Source of the DNA: Deltaproteobacteria bacterium
GTDB taxonomy: Bacteria > Desulfobacterota > Syntrophia > Syntrophales > UBA2210
Assembly: GCA_016933215.1 (NCBI GenBank)
Contig: JAFGBH010000004.1
Span: 1-34,880, forward strand
DNA: 34,880 nucleotides
Direction of reading: 5' to 3'
Positions 16,258 to 23,064 of this stretch are shown piece after piece (within the stretch, counting starts at the first letter, position 1; the number at the start of each line of letters is the position of its first letter). The notes below the pieces were generated by a model. The model was not told where the DNA came from, ran no database searches, and worked only from the letters and a program-made list of their open reading frames with translations. A program made the translations under genes and the position numbers.

Positions 16258-16285
16258 GCGTCATAATGACGCATGACACGTCATT
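16258..16285. promoter_or_regulatory. Cluster of GCGTCA palindromes
   Basis: GCGTCAT-A-ATGACGC (16258-16272) is a perfect palindrome. It overlaps AATGACG/CGTCATT (16265-16271 and 16279-16285), with TGACACGTCA inside. Repeated CGTCA half-sites suggest a protein-binding site, but no promoter is evident next to it. Between here and about 16770 I see no convincing gene. Confidence 0.3.
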
Positions 16286-16773
16286 TTGATTCACTGCACG
16301 TAACTATTTGAATATAAACCAACAGCAGCTTTACCTTATCCCTGACTACGCCATTTAGGCACAAGGCATTCCTCCTTTGCAACCGTCCTTTGGCATGTAA
16401 ATCTCACAGAAACAGGACCGTCAGTCTTATGTTTCGTTTGCTTTTTCCAAGATTACCGGGTTTTGAAGCATAGTTATACCGTACATACATTGCAGCAATA
16501 TACCCATGCTTCGATTGTGGGTTCATCGTTATTGCCTTCTTTTTTCCTGTATCTATTATTACAAGTCATTGATCCTTTTTTAACGACCACTTCGGCAGCA
16601 TTTAATGTAATCCAATTCGATTCCCCTATAATTTCTTGACAAGTAGCAAAAATAATATAAAAAAGTAGCAGAATATTATTTAAGGAATACCGCACTATCT
16701 CTTTGGAACAACCAAAATCGTGCTTGTCCTCGGAAATAAAAAAGTTTGACGTGCCCTTTTTTCACGCGAAGGG

Positions 16774-16936
16774 TTGCAAAAGACAGAGAGTAATGCGGAA
16801 ATTAGTGTCTGCAAGAGTAGAGTATCTCCCCGGTAAAGTGGGCAGGGGCGATGGTAGTTGCAAAGAGTAGTGATTAAAGCCTCTCCTACCCGTATAATGA
16901 AAATGCAGCCCGGATCGGGGAGAGTAAATCCTCCCC
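16774..16936 (+). other. Structured leader-like region upstream of the LuxR-type gene
   Basis: Several stems can form in series. TTGCA(AAA)GACA at 16774-16785 pairs with TGTCTGCAA at 16806-16814, enclosing TAAT/ATTA. GGTAG and CTACC flank 16853-16890. GGGGAG (16917-16922) pairs with CTCCCC (16931-16936). A good -10 box, TATAAT, sits at 16893-16898 with only a weak -35. The upstream half could therefore be a structured RNA from an earlier promoter or regulatory DNA. No known riboswitch class was recognised. Confidence 0.3.
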
Positions 16937-16944
16937 CACCAATG

Positions 16945-16970
16945 CTATCTGGGGACATGTCTCCAGATAG
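16945..16970. promoter_or_regulatory. 26-bp near-perfect palindrome before the LuxR-type gene
   Basis: CTATCTGGGGACA (16945-16957) and TGTCTCCAGATAG (16958-16970) are reverse complements at 12 of 13 positions, with no spacer. It ends 48 bases before the ATG at 17019. It could be an operator for a dimeric regulator, possibly autoregulation, or a leader hairpin. Confidence 0.6.
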
Positions 16971-17018
16971 GGATGAAAGATTGATATTCCACAGCTTACT
17001 CTAATTAAGGAGATTCTT

Positions 17019-18233
17019 ATGGGAAAGAAAGGGAAGACCGAAAAAGACATGACGAGTGTGGTTATCATCGAAAAGGAAGGAACATTCCTGGAGCAGATCA
17101 AAGATGCAGTGGAGGGTGATCCCGGGTTGAAGATTATCGACGTGAGCGTTGACCTGCCGGGAGCGGCAGCTCTTATGAAAAAAATCAAAGAGGCACCCGA
17201 CGTGATCCTCGTTGGCTTTGACATCCTCAAAAAGGCGGCAGCCCGCGATGCCGGAACTCTTCTGAGGCTGAGAGAGAAAATGCCGGACACCAGGCTTATC
17301 GTCATGGTTGAGAGATATGCCGATGAAGAGATGTTCCGTATGATAAACGAGGGAATACGCGGCTTCTTCCTCAGGGGTACATCGCCAGGTCTTATCACAA
17401 AATGTATAAGGGTAGTGCAAGCCGGCGATATGTGGATAGAGAACGCCTTCGTTGCCAAGGTCTTTGAAGGGGTGTCGCGCCGTCATATGATGGAAAAAGG
17501 GCGAAAGGCCAAGGGACGCAAGATAAGGGTCGTCATTTTTGACGAGGACAGCGATTACGTGAAGAACCTGAAAAAAATCATAGGGGCAACTTCCGATATT
17601 GAGATCGCGGATGTGCGATGTGATATCAAGGGGACCACCGAGCTCATATTCAAAACAGAGGATCGGATCGATCTGATCCTCGTCAGCTTCAACATACTCA
17701 AAGATGTGGCAGCCTCGAACATGGAAACACTCATAAAGTTGAAGACAAAGCTGCCCGAAACCCGTCTGGTCGTCATGGGAGAGCGCTACGTGGAGGAAGA
17801 AATATTCCGCATGGTGAAGGAGGGAATACGGGGTTTCTTTGTCAAGAGTGATATTTCATCCGATTTCATAACAAAATGTGTGAGAGTCGTCGCGGCAGGA
17901 GAAATCTGGATGGGTGCGAAGCTCGTCGGAAGGGTGTTCGATGAATTCTCCCGCTACTACAGCGAGGCAGAGGGCGAACTCAGGTCGCCGTCGCCGGAAG
18001 ATATGGGCAAGCTGTCACTTCTCACGAAGAGAGAGCATGAACTGCTGGACCTTGTATCCAGAAGTCTCACGAACGAAGAGATAGCCGAACGCCTCTTCAT
18101 CAGTACAGAAACAGTAAAAACTCATGTACGAAACATATTTGAAAAGCTGGGTTCCAGAAACAGGGTGGAAGCCACCCTCCTCTATATAGGAGCGTCAGAC
18201 ATGCGGGAATTCAGCGTGCACGAGGCGCTCTGA
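17019..18233 (+). CDS. LuxR-type regulator with two tandem pseudo-receiver domains
   Basis: This 404-residue protein is laid out as receiver-like domain 1 (about 12-150), domain 2 (about 168-310) and a C-terminal LuxR/NarL helix-turn-helix (about 332-390: LTKREHELLDLVSRSLTNEEIAERLFIS, TVKTHVRNIFEKLGSRNR). The two receiver-like domains are clear internal duplicates (DTRLIVMVERYADEEMFRM versus ETRLVVMGERYVEEEIFRM; EGIRGFF in both). The phosphoacceptor Asp after beta-3 is G66 in domain 1 (VILVGFD) and S223 in domain 2 (LILVSFN). Domain 2 keeps the acidic cluster FDEDSD and K276. Activation by phosphorylation is therefore unlikely, and ligand binding or dimer control is inferred. A GGAG site precedes the ATG. 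No histidine kinase is adjacent. Confidence 0.9.
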   Translation: MGKKGKTEKDMTSVVIIEKEGTFLEQIKDAVEGDPGLKIIDVSVDLPGAAALMKKIKEAPDVILVGFDILKKAAARDAGTLLRLREKMPDTRLIVMVERYADEEMFRMINEGIRGFFLRGTSPGLITKCIRVVQAGDMWIENAFVAKVFEGVSRRHMMEKGRKAKGRKIRVVIFDEDSDYVKNLKKIIGATSDIEIADVRCDIKGTTELIFKTEDRIDLILVSFNILKDVAASNMETLIKLKTKLPETRLVVMGERYVEEEIFRMVKEGIRGFFVKSDISSDFITKCVRVVAAGEIWMGAKLVGRVFDEFSRYYSEAEGELRSPSPEDMGKLSLLTKREHELLDLVSRSLTNEEIAERLFISTETVKTHVRNIFEKLGSRNRVEATLLYIGASDMREFSVHEAL

Positions 18234-18244
18234 AAAATCATGCT

Positions 18245-18637
18245 CTACTGGAGACAGCGTTTGCTGCTCCAGCGACGCCGAAGTAAGGGGACATGCTTAA
18301 GGGCGGGGAGAGAGGCCCAGTAGATCACAAGACCAAGGGCATCGGCAGTGAGATCATACAACGAACACATGCGACCCGGCAGGAAGTACTGAATGATTTC
18401 GATAAATAAACCATACCCCAATAAAAGGGCCGTTTTTGAAAGATTCAATCGACTGTCGGGGAAGGAAAAATCTGCCAAAAGCGCCAACACATAGAACGCC
18501 AGAAGGTGACCCACTTTATCGTGAATGTCTTCTATCACAGGATAATGGATATAGGTCGTCGCAAGATAGGTAATCATTATCAGAGTCGCGAGGAGCGTGA
18601 GACGGAAACCTATAATATTTAATCGTGACAAACTCAT
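18245..18637 (-). CDS. VanZ-like membrane protein
   Basis: This 130-residue protein has three to four hydrophobic helices and the VanZ pattern: KVGHLLAFYVLALLADF after the first periplasmic loop, EIIQYFLPGRMCSLYDLTADALG, and a last helix followed by a basic tail. VanZ-like proteins are widespread inner-membrane proteins. Apart from the teicoplanin-resistance protein, their function is mostly unknown. The ribosome site is weak (AGGG, long spacing). The gene converges on the LuxR-type gene with an 11-base gap, and a hairpin lies across its last codons. Confidence 0.8.
   Translation of the reverse strand: MSLSRLNIIGFRLTLLATLIMITYLATTYIHYPVIEDIHDKVGHLLAFYVLALLADFSFPDSRLNLSKTALLLGYGLFIEIIQYFLPGRMCSLYDLTADALGLVIYWASLPALKHVPLLRRRWSSKRCLQ
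18248..18272 (-). terminator. Hairpin between convergent genes
   Basis: CTGGAG-A-CAGC (18248-18258) pairs with GCTG-CTCCAG (18263-18272), a 10-bp stem with one bulge and a 4-base loop. Leftward it is followed after nine bases by GATTTTTC, so it may terminate the VanZ-like transcript. No T-run exists rightward. Confidence 0.3.
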
Positions 18638-18706
18638 AGTGAAATTTACCCTGTCTTTTACTTAACTACCCACATGTATTGTATTAACGCCATCTGCCGG
18701 CTACAC

Positions 18707-19297
18707 TCAGTGTAATTCCCAGCAAATGAGGCCTAATTCCTCCGCGAGCCTTCCTGCCTCATCTTTCGTCAGATCGACCTCGACTTTGCCTCCGCCAGGA
18801 TGGGCGAGGATTAACCTGCAATTGTCACCCCTTTTTTCCAGGGAGAATTTTTTACCGGCAGGACACTTTACGGACTGGTCAACCCAGTCGTCGGGATTGA
18901 ACTCGGCAATCTGGATCAGAACCCCAAAGGCATATCGGGGATGGATAAACAATTCCTTCCATATCTCGCCCATATCGTTAAAACCGAAATAGGGGATATT
19001 GTGCTTTTCAAGGATCTTCCTTGCCTCATAAATATCGGGTGTTTCCAGGGTTATGTGGTGAACACCGCCATCTTTATCCTTCAAAAAGTTGGCGAGAAAA
19101 CTTTCATCGCCCGTGGGTTTCATGATCTCAAGTCGCGAGAGGTCACCCAGCGAATAGATATGCCAGTAAAAGTTCATCCCCGTATCGTTAAAGCCCACAC
19201 CGGGGATTGCCCCGAGAACGTCCCTGAAGAAATGTACCGCCTGCTCATGCTCCTCTTCTCTTACCGCAATTGATACATGGTCTATCCTTGATATCAT
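18707..19297 (-). CDS. VOC-family protein, methylmalonyl-CoA-epimerase-like
   Basis: This 196-residue protein has two glyoxalase/VOC repeats. Candidate metal ligands match methylmalonyl-CoA epimerase: H7 in RIDHVSIAV, E57 in RLEIMKP, H81 in HHITLET and E132 in IQIAEF. The region GVHHITLETPDIYEARKILE is typical of the epimerase, which interconverts (R)- and (S)-methylmalonyl-CoA in propionate metabolism. Epimerases end near 135-150 residues. Here about 50 further residues (WVDQSVKCPAGKK to the C-terminus) are added, so a different lyase or isomerase activity is possible. I chose the ATG at 19297 because AAGGAGG lies just upstream. No mutase gene is in the window. Confidence 0.75.
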   Translation of the reverse strand: MISRIDHVSIAVREEEHEQAVHFFRDVLGAIPGVGFNDTGMNFYWHIYSLGDLSRLEIMKPTGDESFLANFLKDKDGGVHHITLETPDIYEARKILEKHNIPYFGFNDMGEIWKELFIHPRYAFGVLIQIAEFNPDDWVDQSVKCPAGKKFSLEKRGDNCRLILAHPGGGKVEVDLTKDEAGRLAEELGLICWELH

Positions 19298-19432
19298 TTC
19301 GCCTCCTTCTTGACACGAACTCCTAAAGAAGATCAAGCCGATCTCTTAGCTAAGCAGCAAAGGTTTTGAAAATTAATAGCCTTATCAGGTCTTTTTATCA
19401 AGGTTTTTCAAAAATCGGTTGACTCATCGGGA

Positions 19433-19452
19433 CAGAAAGTGTCATTTTTCTG
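19433..19452. promoter_or_regulatory. Inverted repeat upstream of the crotonase-fold gene
   Basis: CAGAAA (19433-19438) and TTTCTG (19447-19452) are perfect arms 8 bases apart. They lie just after a TTGACT (19419-19424) that could be a -35 box lacking a good -10. It could be an operator for an acyl-CoA-responsive repressor, but this is weak. Confidence 0.2.
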
Positions 19453-19539
19453 ATGCAAAAATCCTGATTCCCGGGCAAGCCTCTCATCGGCTCTGAGCGA
19501 GGATCTCGAATATCAACATTGACGAAGGGGGATTTATTC

Positions 19540-20316
19540 ATGTATTTTGAAACGCTCCTTACAGGCAAGAAAGATCAGATCGGCACCATTTCTCTCAACC
19601 GCCCGAAGCAGTTCAACACCTTCAGCACGAAGATGGCGGAGGAACTGAACGAAGCCCTGATTCAAATGGAGGGGGACGAAGAAATCCGAGTCGTCATAGT
19701 CAAGGGTGAAGGGAAGGCCTTTTCCACGGGAATAGATGTCAGCGAGTTCGAGGGGAAAACAGCGTCTGAATATCACGCATGGATCAACCTCATGAACGAG
19801 ATGAATATGACCATCGCCTCCATGGGGAAACCGGTCATTGCCTCCATCCACGGATTCGCAGTGGCAAATGGTGCTGGCCTCCTGGCGGCAGCGGATTTTG
19901 CCATCGTGGCGGAAGGGACGAAGATCGGAACTTCGGCTATAAACGTGGGGCTGCTCTGCTCCGGGCCCATTATTCCCCTGAGTTATTCGCTCAGCAAAAA
20001 GAAGGCCCTGGAGATGCTTTTAAGCGGAGACATGATCGATGCGGTCGAAGCAGAACGCCTGGGAATTATCAATAGAGTGGTCCCTCTTGAAAAACTCGAT
20101 GAGGAAACACGTGCCTTTGCGGGCAAATTTATCGACAAAAGTCCCGTGGCGGTCCGGCTCGGGAAAAAATTCTACTATGAGATGATGGACATGACCTTCC
20201 GTCAGAAGTTTGCCCTCGCTGACGAGGTATTCGCACGGTTATGCATGACTGACGATGCCCGTGAAGGGGTGAGAGCGTTTCTGGAAAAGCGAAAGCCGGA
20301 ATGGAAGGGGCGGTAG
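19540..20316 (+). CDS. Crotonase-fold protein (ECHDC3-like) lacking hydratase glutamates
   Basis: This 258-residue protein has the enoyl-CoA hydratase/isomerase fold: RPKQFNTFS, the CoA-binding FSTGIDVSEF and the oxyanion-hole segment HGFAVANGAG. The two catalytic Glu of rat mitochondrial hydratase (E144 and E164) align with G113 (NGAGL) and A133 (TSAIN). Normal hydration is therefore not expected. INVGLLCSGP followed by KKALEMLLSGDMI closely resembles the ECHDC3-type subgroup, whose reaction is not established. The ATG at 19540 follows GAAGGGGGA; an upstream TTG is not needed. It converges with the acyl-CoA ligase operon, separated by 12 bases, and probably works with that pathway. Confidence 0.85.
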   Translation: MYFETLLTGKKDQIGTISLNRPKQFNTFSTKMAEELNEALIQMEGDEEIRVVIVKGEGKAFSTGIDVSEFEGKTASEYHAWINLMNEMNMTIASMGKPVIASIHGFAVANGAGLLAAADFAIVAEGTKIGTSAINVGLLCSGPIIPLSYSLSKKKALEMLLSGDMIDAVEAERLGIINRVVPLEKLDEETRAFAGKFIDKSPVAVRLGKKFYYEMMDMTFRQKFALADEVFARLCMTDDAREGVRAFLEKRKPEWKGR

Positions 20317-20345
20317 TCTCGGTTTTTCTCACCCTTCCTTTTCCG
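20303..20345 (+). terminator. Possible terminator after the crotonase-fold gene
   Basis: GGAAGGG (20303-20309) pairs with CCCTTCC (20332-20338) across a 22-base T-containing loop and is followed by TTTTCC. The right arm lies in the 3' end of the opposing ligase gene. The long loop makes this uncertain. Confidence 0.25.
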
Positions 20346-21906
20346 CATCATAGGTGTCTTTCGTCACACCGACGTCCTTCAGCTCATTTTTCTTTATCCT
20401 GAAGGTCTCTGTTCTCGGGAAGTCGTCAACGATTCGTATATACCTGGGAATGGCAAATTTAGCGAGTTTGTCCTGAAGAAATGCGAGCACTTCTTCAGGC
20501 GAGACTTCCATTCCCTCAACCAGACGGAGGGACACCATTATTTCGTCCTCCGTCATCTCCGATGGAACGGCATAGACGGCACACTCAAGAATTGCGGGAT
20601 GCTTCAGGATCACCTTTTCCACATCGTAGGCGGAAACGTTTTCGCCCCGTCTCCTCATCGAATCGGTGGCGCGGCCGACAAAATAAATATACCCCTCGTC
20701 ATCTTGATACATAAGATCGCCTGTATATTCCCAGTCACCTTTTGTTTTTTCCTTCGATGCATCAGGGTTTTTGTAATATTCGACCTTACCCTCAAGCTCC
20801 TTCGGAACATAGAAGAGAAGTTCCCCCACCTCACCTGCCTGAACCTCGTCGCCCTTTTCATCAACTATCTTGACGACGGAATTGAGAGGTTTTCCGACGG
20901 ATCCCTTGGGACCGTCACCGAAATTCATTATCAGGCCCGATCCGTCAATCGCGGCGTAGGCCTCCCATATTTTTATATTGAACCGCTGCTCAAAGGGAAC
21001 CCACATATCGGCGGGACACCCGGCCGATGTAATATGGTCAATTTTGTGGTCCCTTTCATGAGGTCTCTCGGGCTGTTTCATCAGTATCGGGATGATGGCG
21101 CCGATAGTGTTAAAGGTGGTGGCCTTTGAACGCCAGGCCTCCTCCCAGAAGGTGCTCGCGGAAAATCTCTTGCTGAGGGCCATGGTACAGCCTGAAATCA
21201 GCGACATGGTCGTCGTAATAAACAGGGCATTGCCATGAAAGAGAGGAAGGGCAGTATAATAAACGGAATCGGCCGGAAGGGCCAATTCCGCCAGTGGACG
21301 GATCCTGTCCACCACATTGTTGTTATAGCGGGAGATGACACCCTTCGGGAGTCCCGTTGTCCCAGATGTGTACATGAGAATAAGGATCGAATTTTCATCA
21401 AATTCGATATCGGGTTTCTGTGTCGAAACATCGTCGTCGTAGGCCCCCCGCAAATCGAGCAGACCTTCCGGAACGACAAAATCATCGGGCGCTTCAAGGG
21501 TGTTGACAAACACCTTCTCGATCTTGGGAGTGTTATCTTTCACGCTTTCGTAAAGCTCGATCAGGTCATAATCAACGACGAGAAATTTGGTATCGCTGTT
21601 ATCGATAATAAATGCGAGACCTTCCCCTCTCAATGCCGTGTTGACCGTATTGATATACATCCCGAGCTTCTGCATACCGAAGAAGACATCAAGGAACTGG
21701 GGAGAGTTGCTCATCAGAACGGCAAGGCCATTACCCGGTCTCGCCCCTTTCTTCAACAGATAATTGGCAACCCGGTTGGCATTCTCATCCATTTCCCGAA
21801 AACTGATAAAGCGATCTTCATAGACGAGATAGAGAAAGGGTTTGTCACCGAGTTTTTGTGCCTGATTCTCCAGTTCCGTCGCCCAGTTCGCTGCTCCTGC
21901 TCCCAT
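20329..21906 (-). CDS. AMP-dependent acyl-CoA ligase (CaiC-like)
   Basis: This 525-residue protein is an ANL-superfamily adenylating enzyme. The P-loop A3 motif is YTSGTTGLPKGV, followed by the ALPLFHGNAL region, the AYAAIDGSG substrate-pocket strand, YTGDLMYQDDEGYIYFVGRATDSMRRRGENVSAYDVE (A7-A8) and the C-terminal lid. The A10 motif normally reads P-x4-GK; here it is PRTETFR, placing R503 where the catalytic Lys of adenylation sits. The family includes crotonobetaine/carnitine-CoA ligase and acts on a carboxylic acid with ATP and CoA. The acid here is unknown. AGGAGG precedes the ATG. It is the last gene of the seven-gene leftward operon and would supply its acyl-CoA. Confidence 0.88.
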   Translation of the reverse strand: MGAGAANWATELENQAQKLGDKPFLYLVYEDRFISFREMDENANRVANYLLKKGARPGNGLAVLMSNSPQFLDVFFGMQKLGMYINTVNTALRGEGLAFIIDNSDTKFLVVDYDLIELYESVKDNTPKIEKVFVNTLEAPDDFVVPEGLLDLRGAYDDDVSTQKPDIEFDENSILILMYTSGTTGLPKGVISRYNNNVVDRIRPLAELALPADSVYYTALPLFHGNALFITTTMSLISGCTMALSKRFSASTFWEEAWRSKATTFNTIGAIIPILMKQPERPHERDHKIDHITSAGCPADMWVPFEQRFNIKIWEAYAAIDGSGLIMNFGDGPKGSVGKPLNSVVKIVDEKGDEVQAGEVGELLFYVPKELEGKVEYYKNPDASKEKTKGDWEYTGDLMYQDDEGYIYFVGRATDSMRRRGENVSAYDVEKVILKHPAILECAVYAVPSEMTEDEIMVSLRLVEGMEVSPEEVLAFLQDKLAKFAIPRYIRIVDDFPRTETFRIKKNELKDVGVTKDTYDAEKEG

Positions 21907-21980
21907 TTGCTCCTCCTTTTTGTCTCATCTCGCAATTTATACTATCCGGGATTTTTTATCGACAACGCACTCTTTCACCG

Positions 21981-22298
21981 TCAGAGTCGTGGCAGTTTCA
22001 CCTTGCCATGGTCGATGGTCTTGAAAAAGAGCGTACAGCGGTAGGGGGTCTTCATGCTGATGGCGTCTTTGGGGCAGATTGCCATGCAGTCCCCACAGAA
22101 AATGCATTCGTTTTCTCCCGGAGGTTTCATCTTTGGCTTTTTATCCTCCATGATAATGGTTCCCGCCGGACAGGCCTCGATGCATATCGCGCAGGCGTTG
22201 CACTTATCGTAATCGAACTCGACCTCTCCCGGTGATAGTTCTTCGATATTATCGTAGGTCGGTATGAAAATCCTTTCCTTGAGTGTTAGCTTACTCAT
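21981..22298 (-). CDS. 2[4Fe-4S] ferredoxin
   Basis: This 105-residue protein has two complete clusters: CNACAICIEACP (from about residue 33) and CIFCGDCMAICP (from about 65). An extra N-terminal stretch of about 25 residues and a C-terminal tail of about 20 complete it. It is a cytoplasmic one-electron carrier. Its gene is 12 bases after the nitroreductase gene and 74 before the ligase gene, so it probably passes electrons to or from the flavoproteins of this operon. The stretch between the clusters (TIIMEDKKPKMKPPGEN) is longer than in clostridial ferredoxins. Confidence 0.92.
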   Translation of the reverse strand: MSKLTLKERIFIPTYDNIEELSPGEVEFDYDKCNACAICIEACPAGTIIMEDKKPKMKPPGENECIFCGDCMAICPKDAISMKTPYRCTLFFKTIDHGKVKLPRL

Positions 22299-22310
22299 AA
22301 TGGTTCTCCT

Positions 22311-23045
22311 TTAATAAATGGTCTTTTTCGTTCCGTATTCGTACCAGTCGGTGGCATGCGTCTGCCTTCCCACCATGCCATCGGGTTCGCCTTTCGGCCA
22401 CCCTATGGCAATACTGTTGGCGAATTTATAGGGAAATTCTATGCCGAGACTCCTTCTCCATTTTCCTGTGTATTCAAATGCCGGCCTCACAAAGCCGACC
22501 CAGCAGGTCCCCAGCCCCATGCTGTGAGCCGCGAGAACCATATTCTGTCCCGCGATGCCGCAATCGAGGTCAGGATTTGAGACACCACGGACATCTTTGA
22601 AGATAAGTATTACCGTTGGCGCTCCGTGCCAGAGACCAAGTTTGCCCTCGGCAATAAGACAGGCGGCTCCCAGGGGAACCCAGTGAAGATCGTTGTACCG
22701 CAGTCGAGTCCAGAATTTTGTAAAGGGCCGCAGCCATTGGAACCCCTCCCTCCGGTAGTCCATTGTTACCCTGAGCATCTTACAGAGCTTTACCACCGTA
22801 TCGGCGATGCCGTTCATCATGTCCGGGTCACGGAGTACCACAAACTTCCAGGGCTGCGAGTTGCCAGCAGAGGGGGCAAATCTTCCCGCTTCGAGAATCC
22901 GTTTCACCATGAACTCGGGTACCTGTTCCTCTGTGTAAAGGCGTACGCTTCTGCGGCTCAGGATTATACGTTCCGTTTCGGTAAACTCGGTCTTTAATCT
23001 CGCCAATTGCTCGGCCTTGCTGATTTTCTTCGCTTTTACCGCCAT
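22311..23045 (-). CDS. Nitroreductase-family FMN flavoprotein
   Basis: This 244-residue protein has the nitroreductase fold: the N-terminal FMN-binding SRRSVRLYTEEQVPE, then GRFAPSAGNSQPWKFVVLRD, DCGIAGQNMVLAAHSMGLGTCWVGFV and C-terminal AIGWPKGEP. Members reduce nitro groups, enones and quinones, or dehalogenate or desaturate. With a ferredoxin gene 12 bases on and acyl-CoA dehydrogenases in the same operon, a role as ene-reductase or electron-transfer partner is inferred. About 30 residues around 115-145 (YRREGFQWLRPFTKFWTRL) are an insertion. I chose the ATG at 23045 because AGGGGGA lies just upstream; a longer frame has no site. Confidence 0.85.
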   Translation of the reverse strand: MAVKAKKISKAEQLARLKTEFTETERIILSRRSVRLYTEEQVPEFMVKRILEAGRFAPSAGNSQPWKFVVLRDPDMMNGIADTVVKLCKMLRVTMDYRREGFQWLRPFTKFWTRLRYNDLHWVPLGAACLIAEGKLGLWHGAPTVILIFKDVRGVSNPDLDCGIAGQNMVLAAHSMGLGTCWVGFVRPAFEYTGKWRRSLGIEFPYKFANSIAIGWPKGEPDGMVGRQTHATDWYEYGTKKTIY

Positions 23046-23064
23046 TTCTTTCCCCCTTCCGTGT

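Noticed and set aside
16474-16695. Small leftward frame (73 codons) with a hydrophobic N-terminus and several cysteines
   Set aside because: It starts at GTG with only a weak AGAGA site, has no recognisable family, and sits in low-complexity AT-rich DNA. It could be a real small secreted protein, but the sequence alone does not support it.
16770-16910. Possible c-di-GMP (GEMM) riboswitch
   Set aside because: Short similarities such as CACGCGAAGGG and GCAAAG occur, but the conserved core order and pairing of that class are not met.
16695-16958. Leftward frame (87 codons) across the structured leader
   Set aside because: It runs antisense through palindromes of the LuxR-type gene leader and has no ribosome site or family.
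21235-22044. Long rightward open frame (269 codons) opposite the acyl-CoA ligase
   Set aside because: It lies entirely or mostly antisense to a well-supported ligase and has no ribosome site or recognisable domain.
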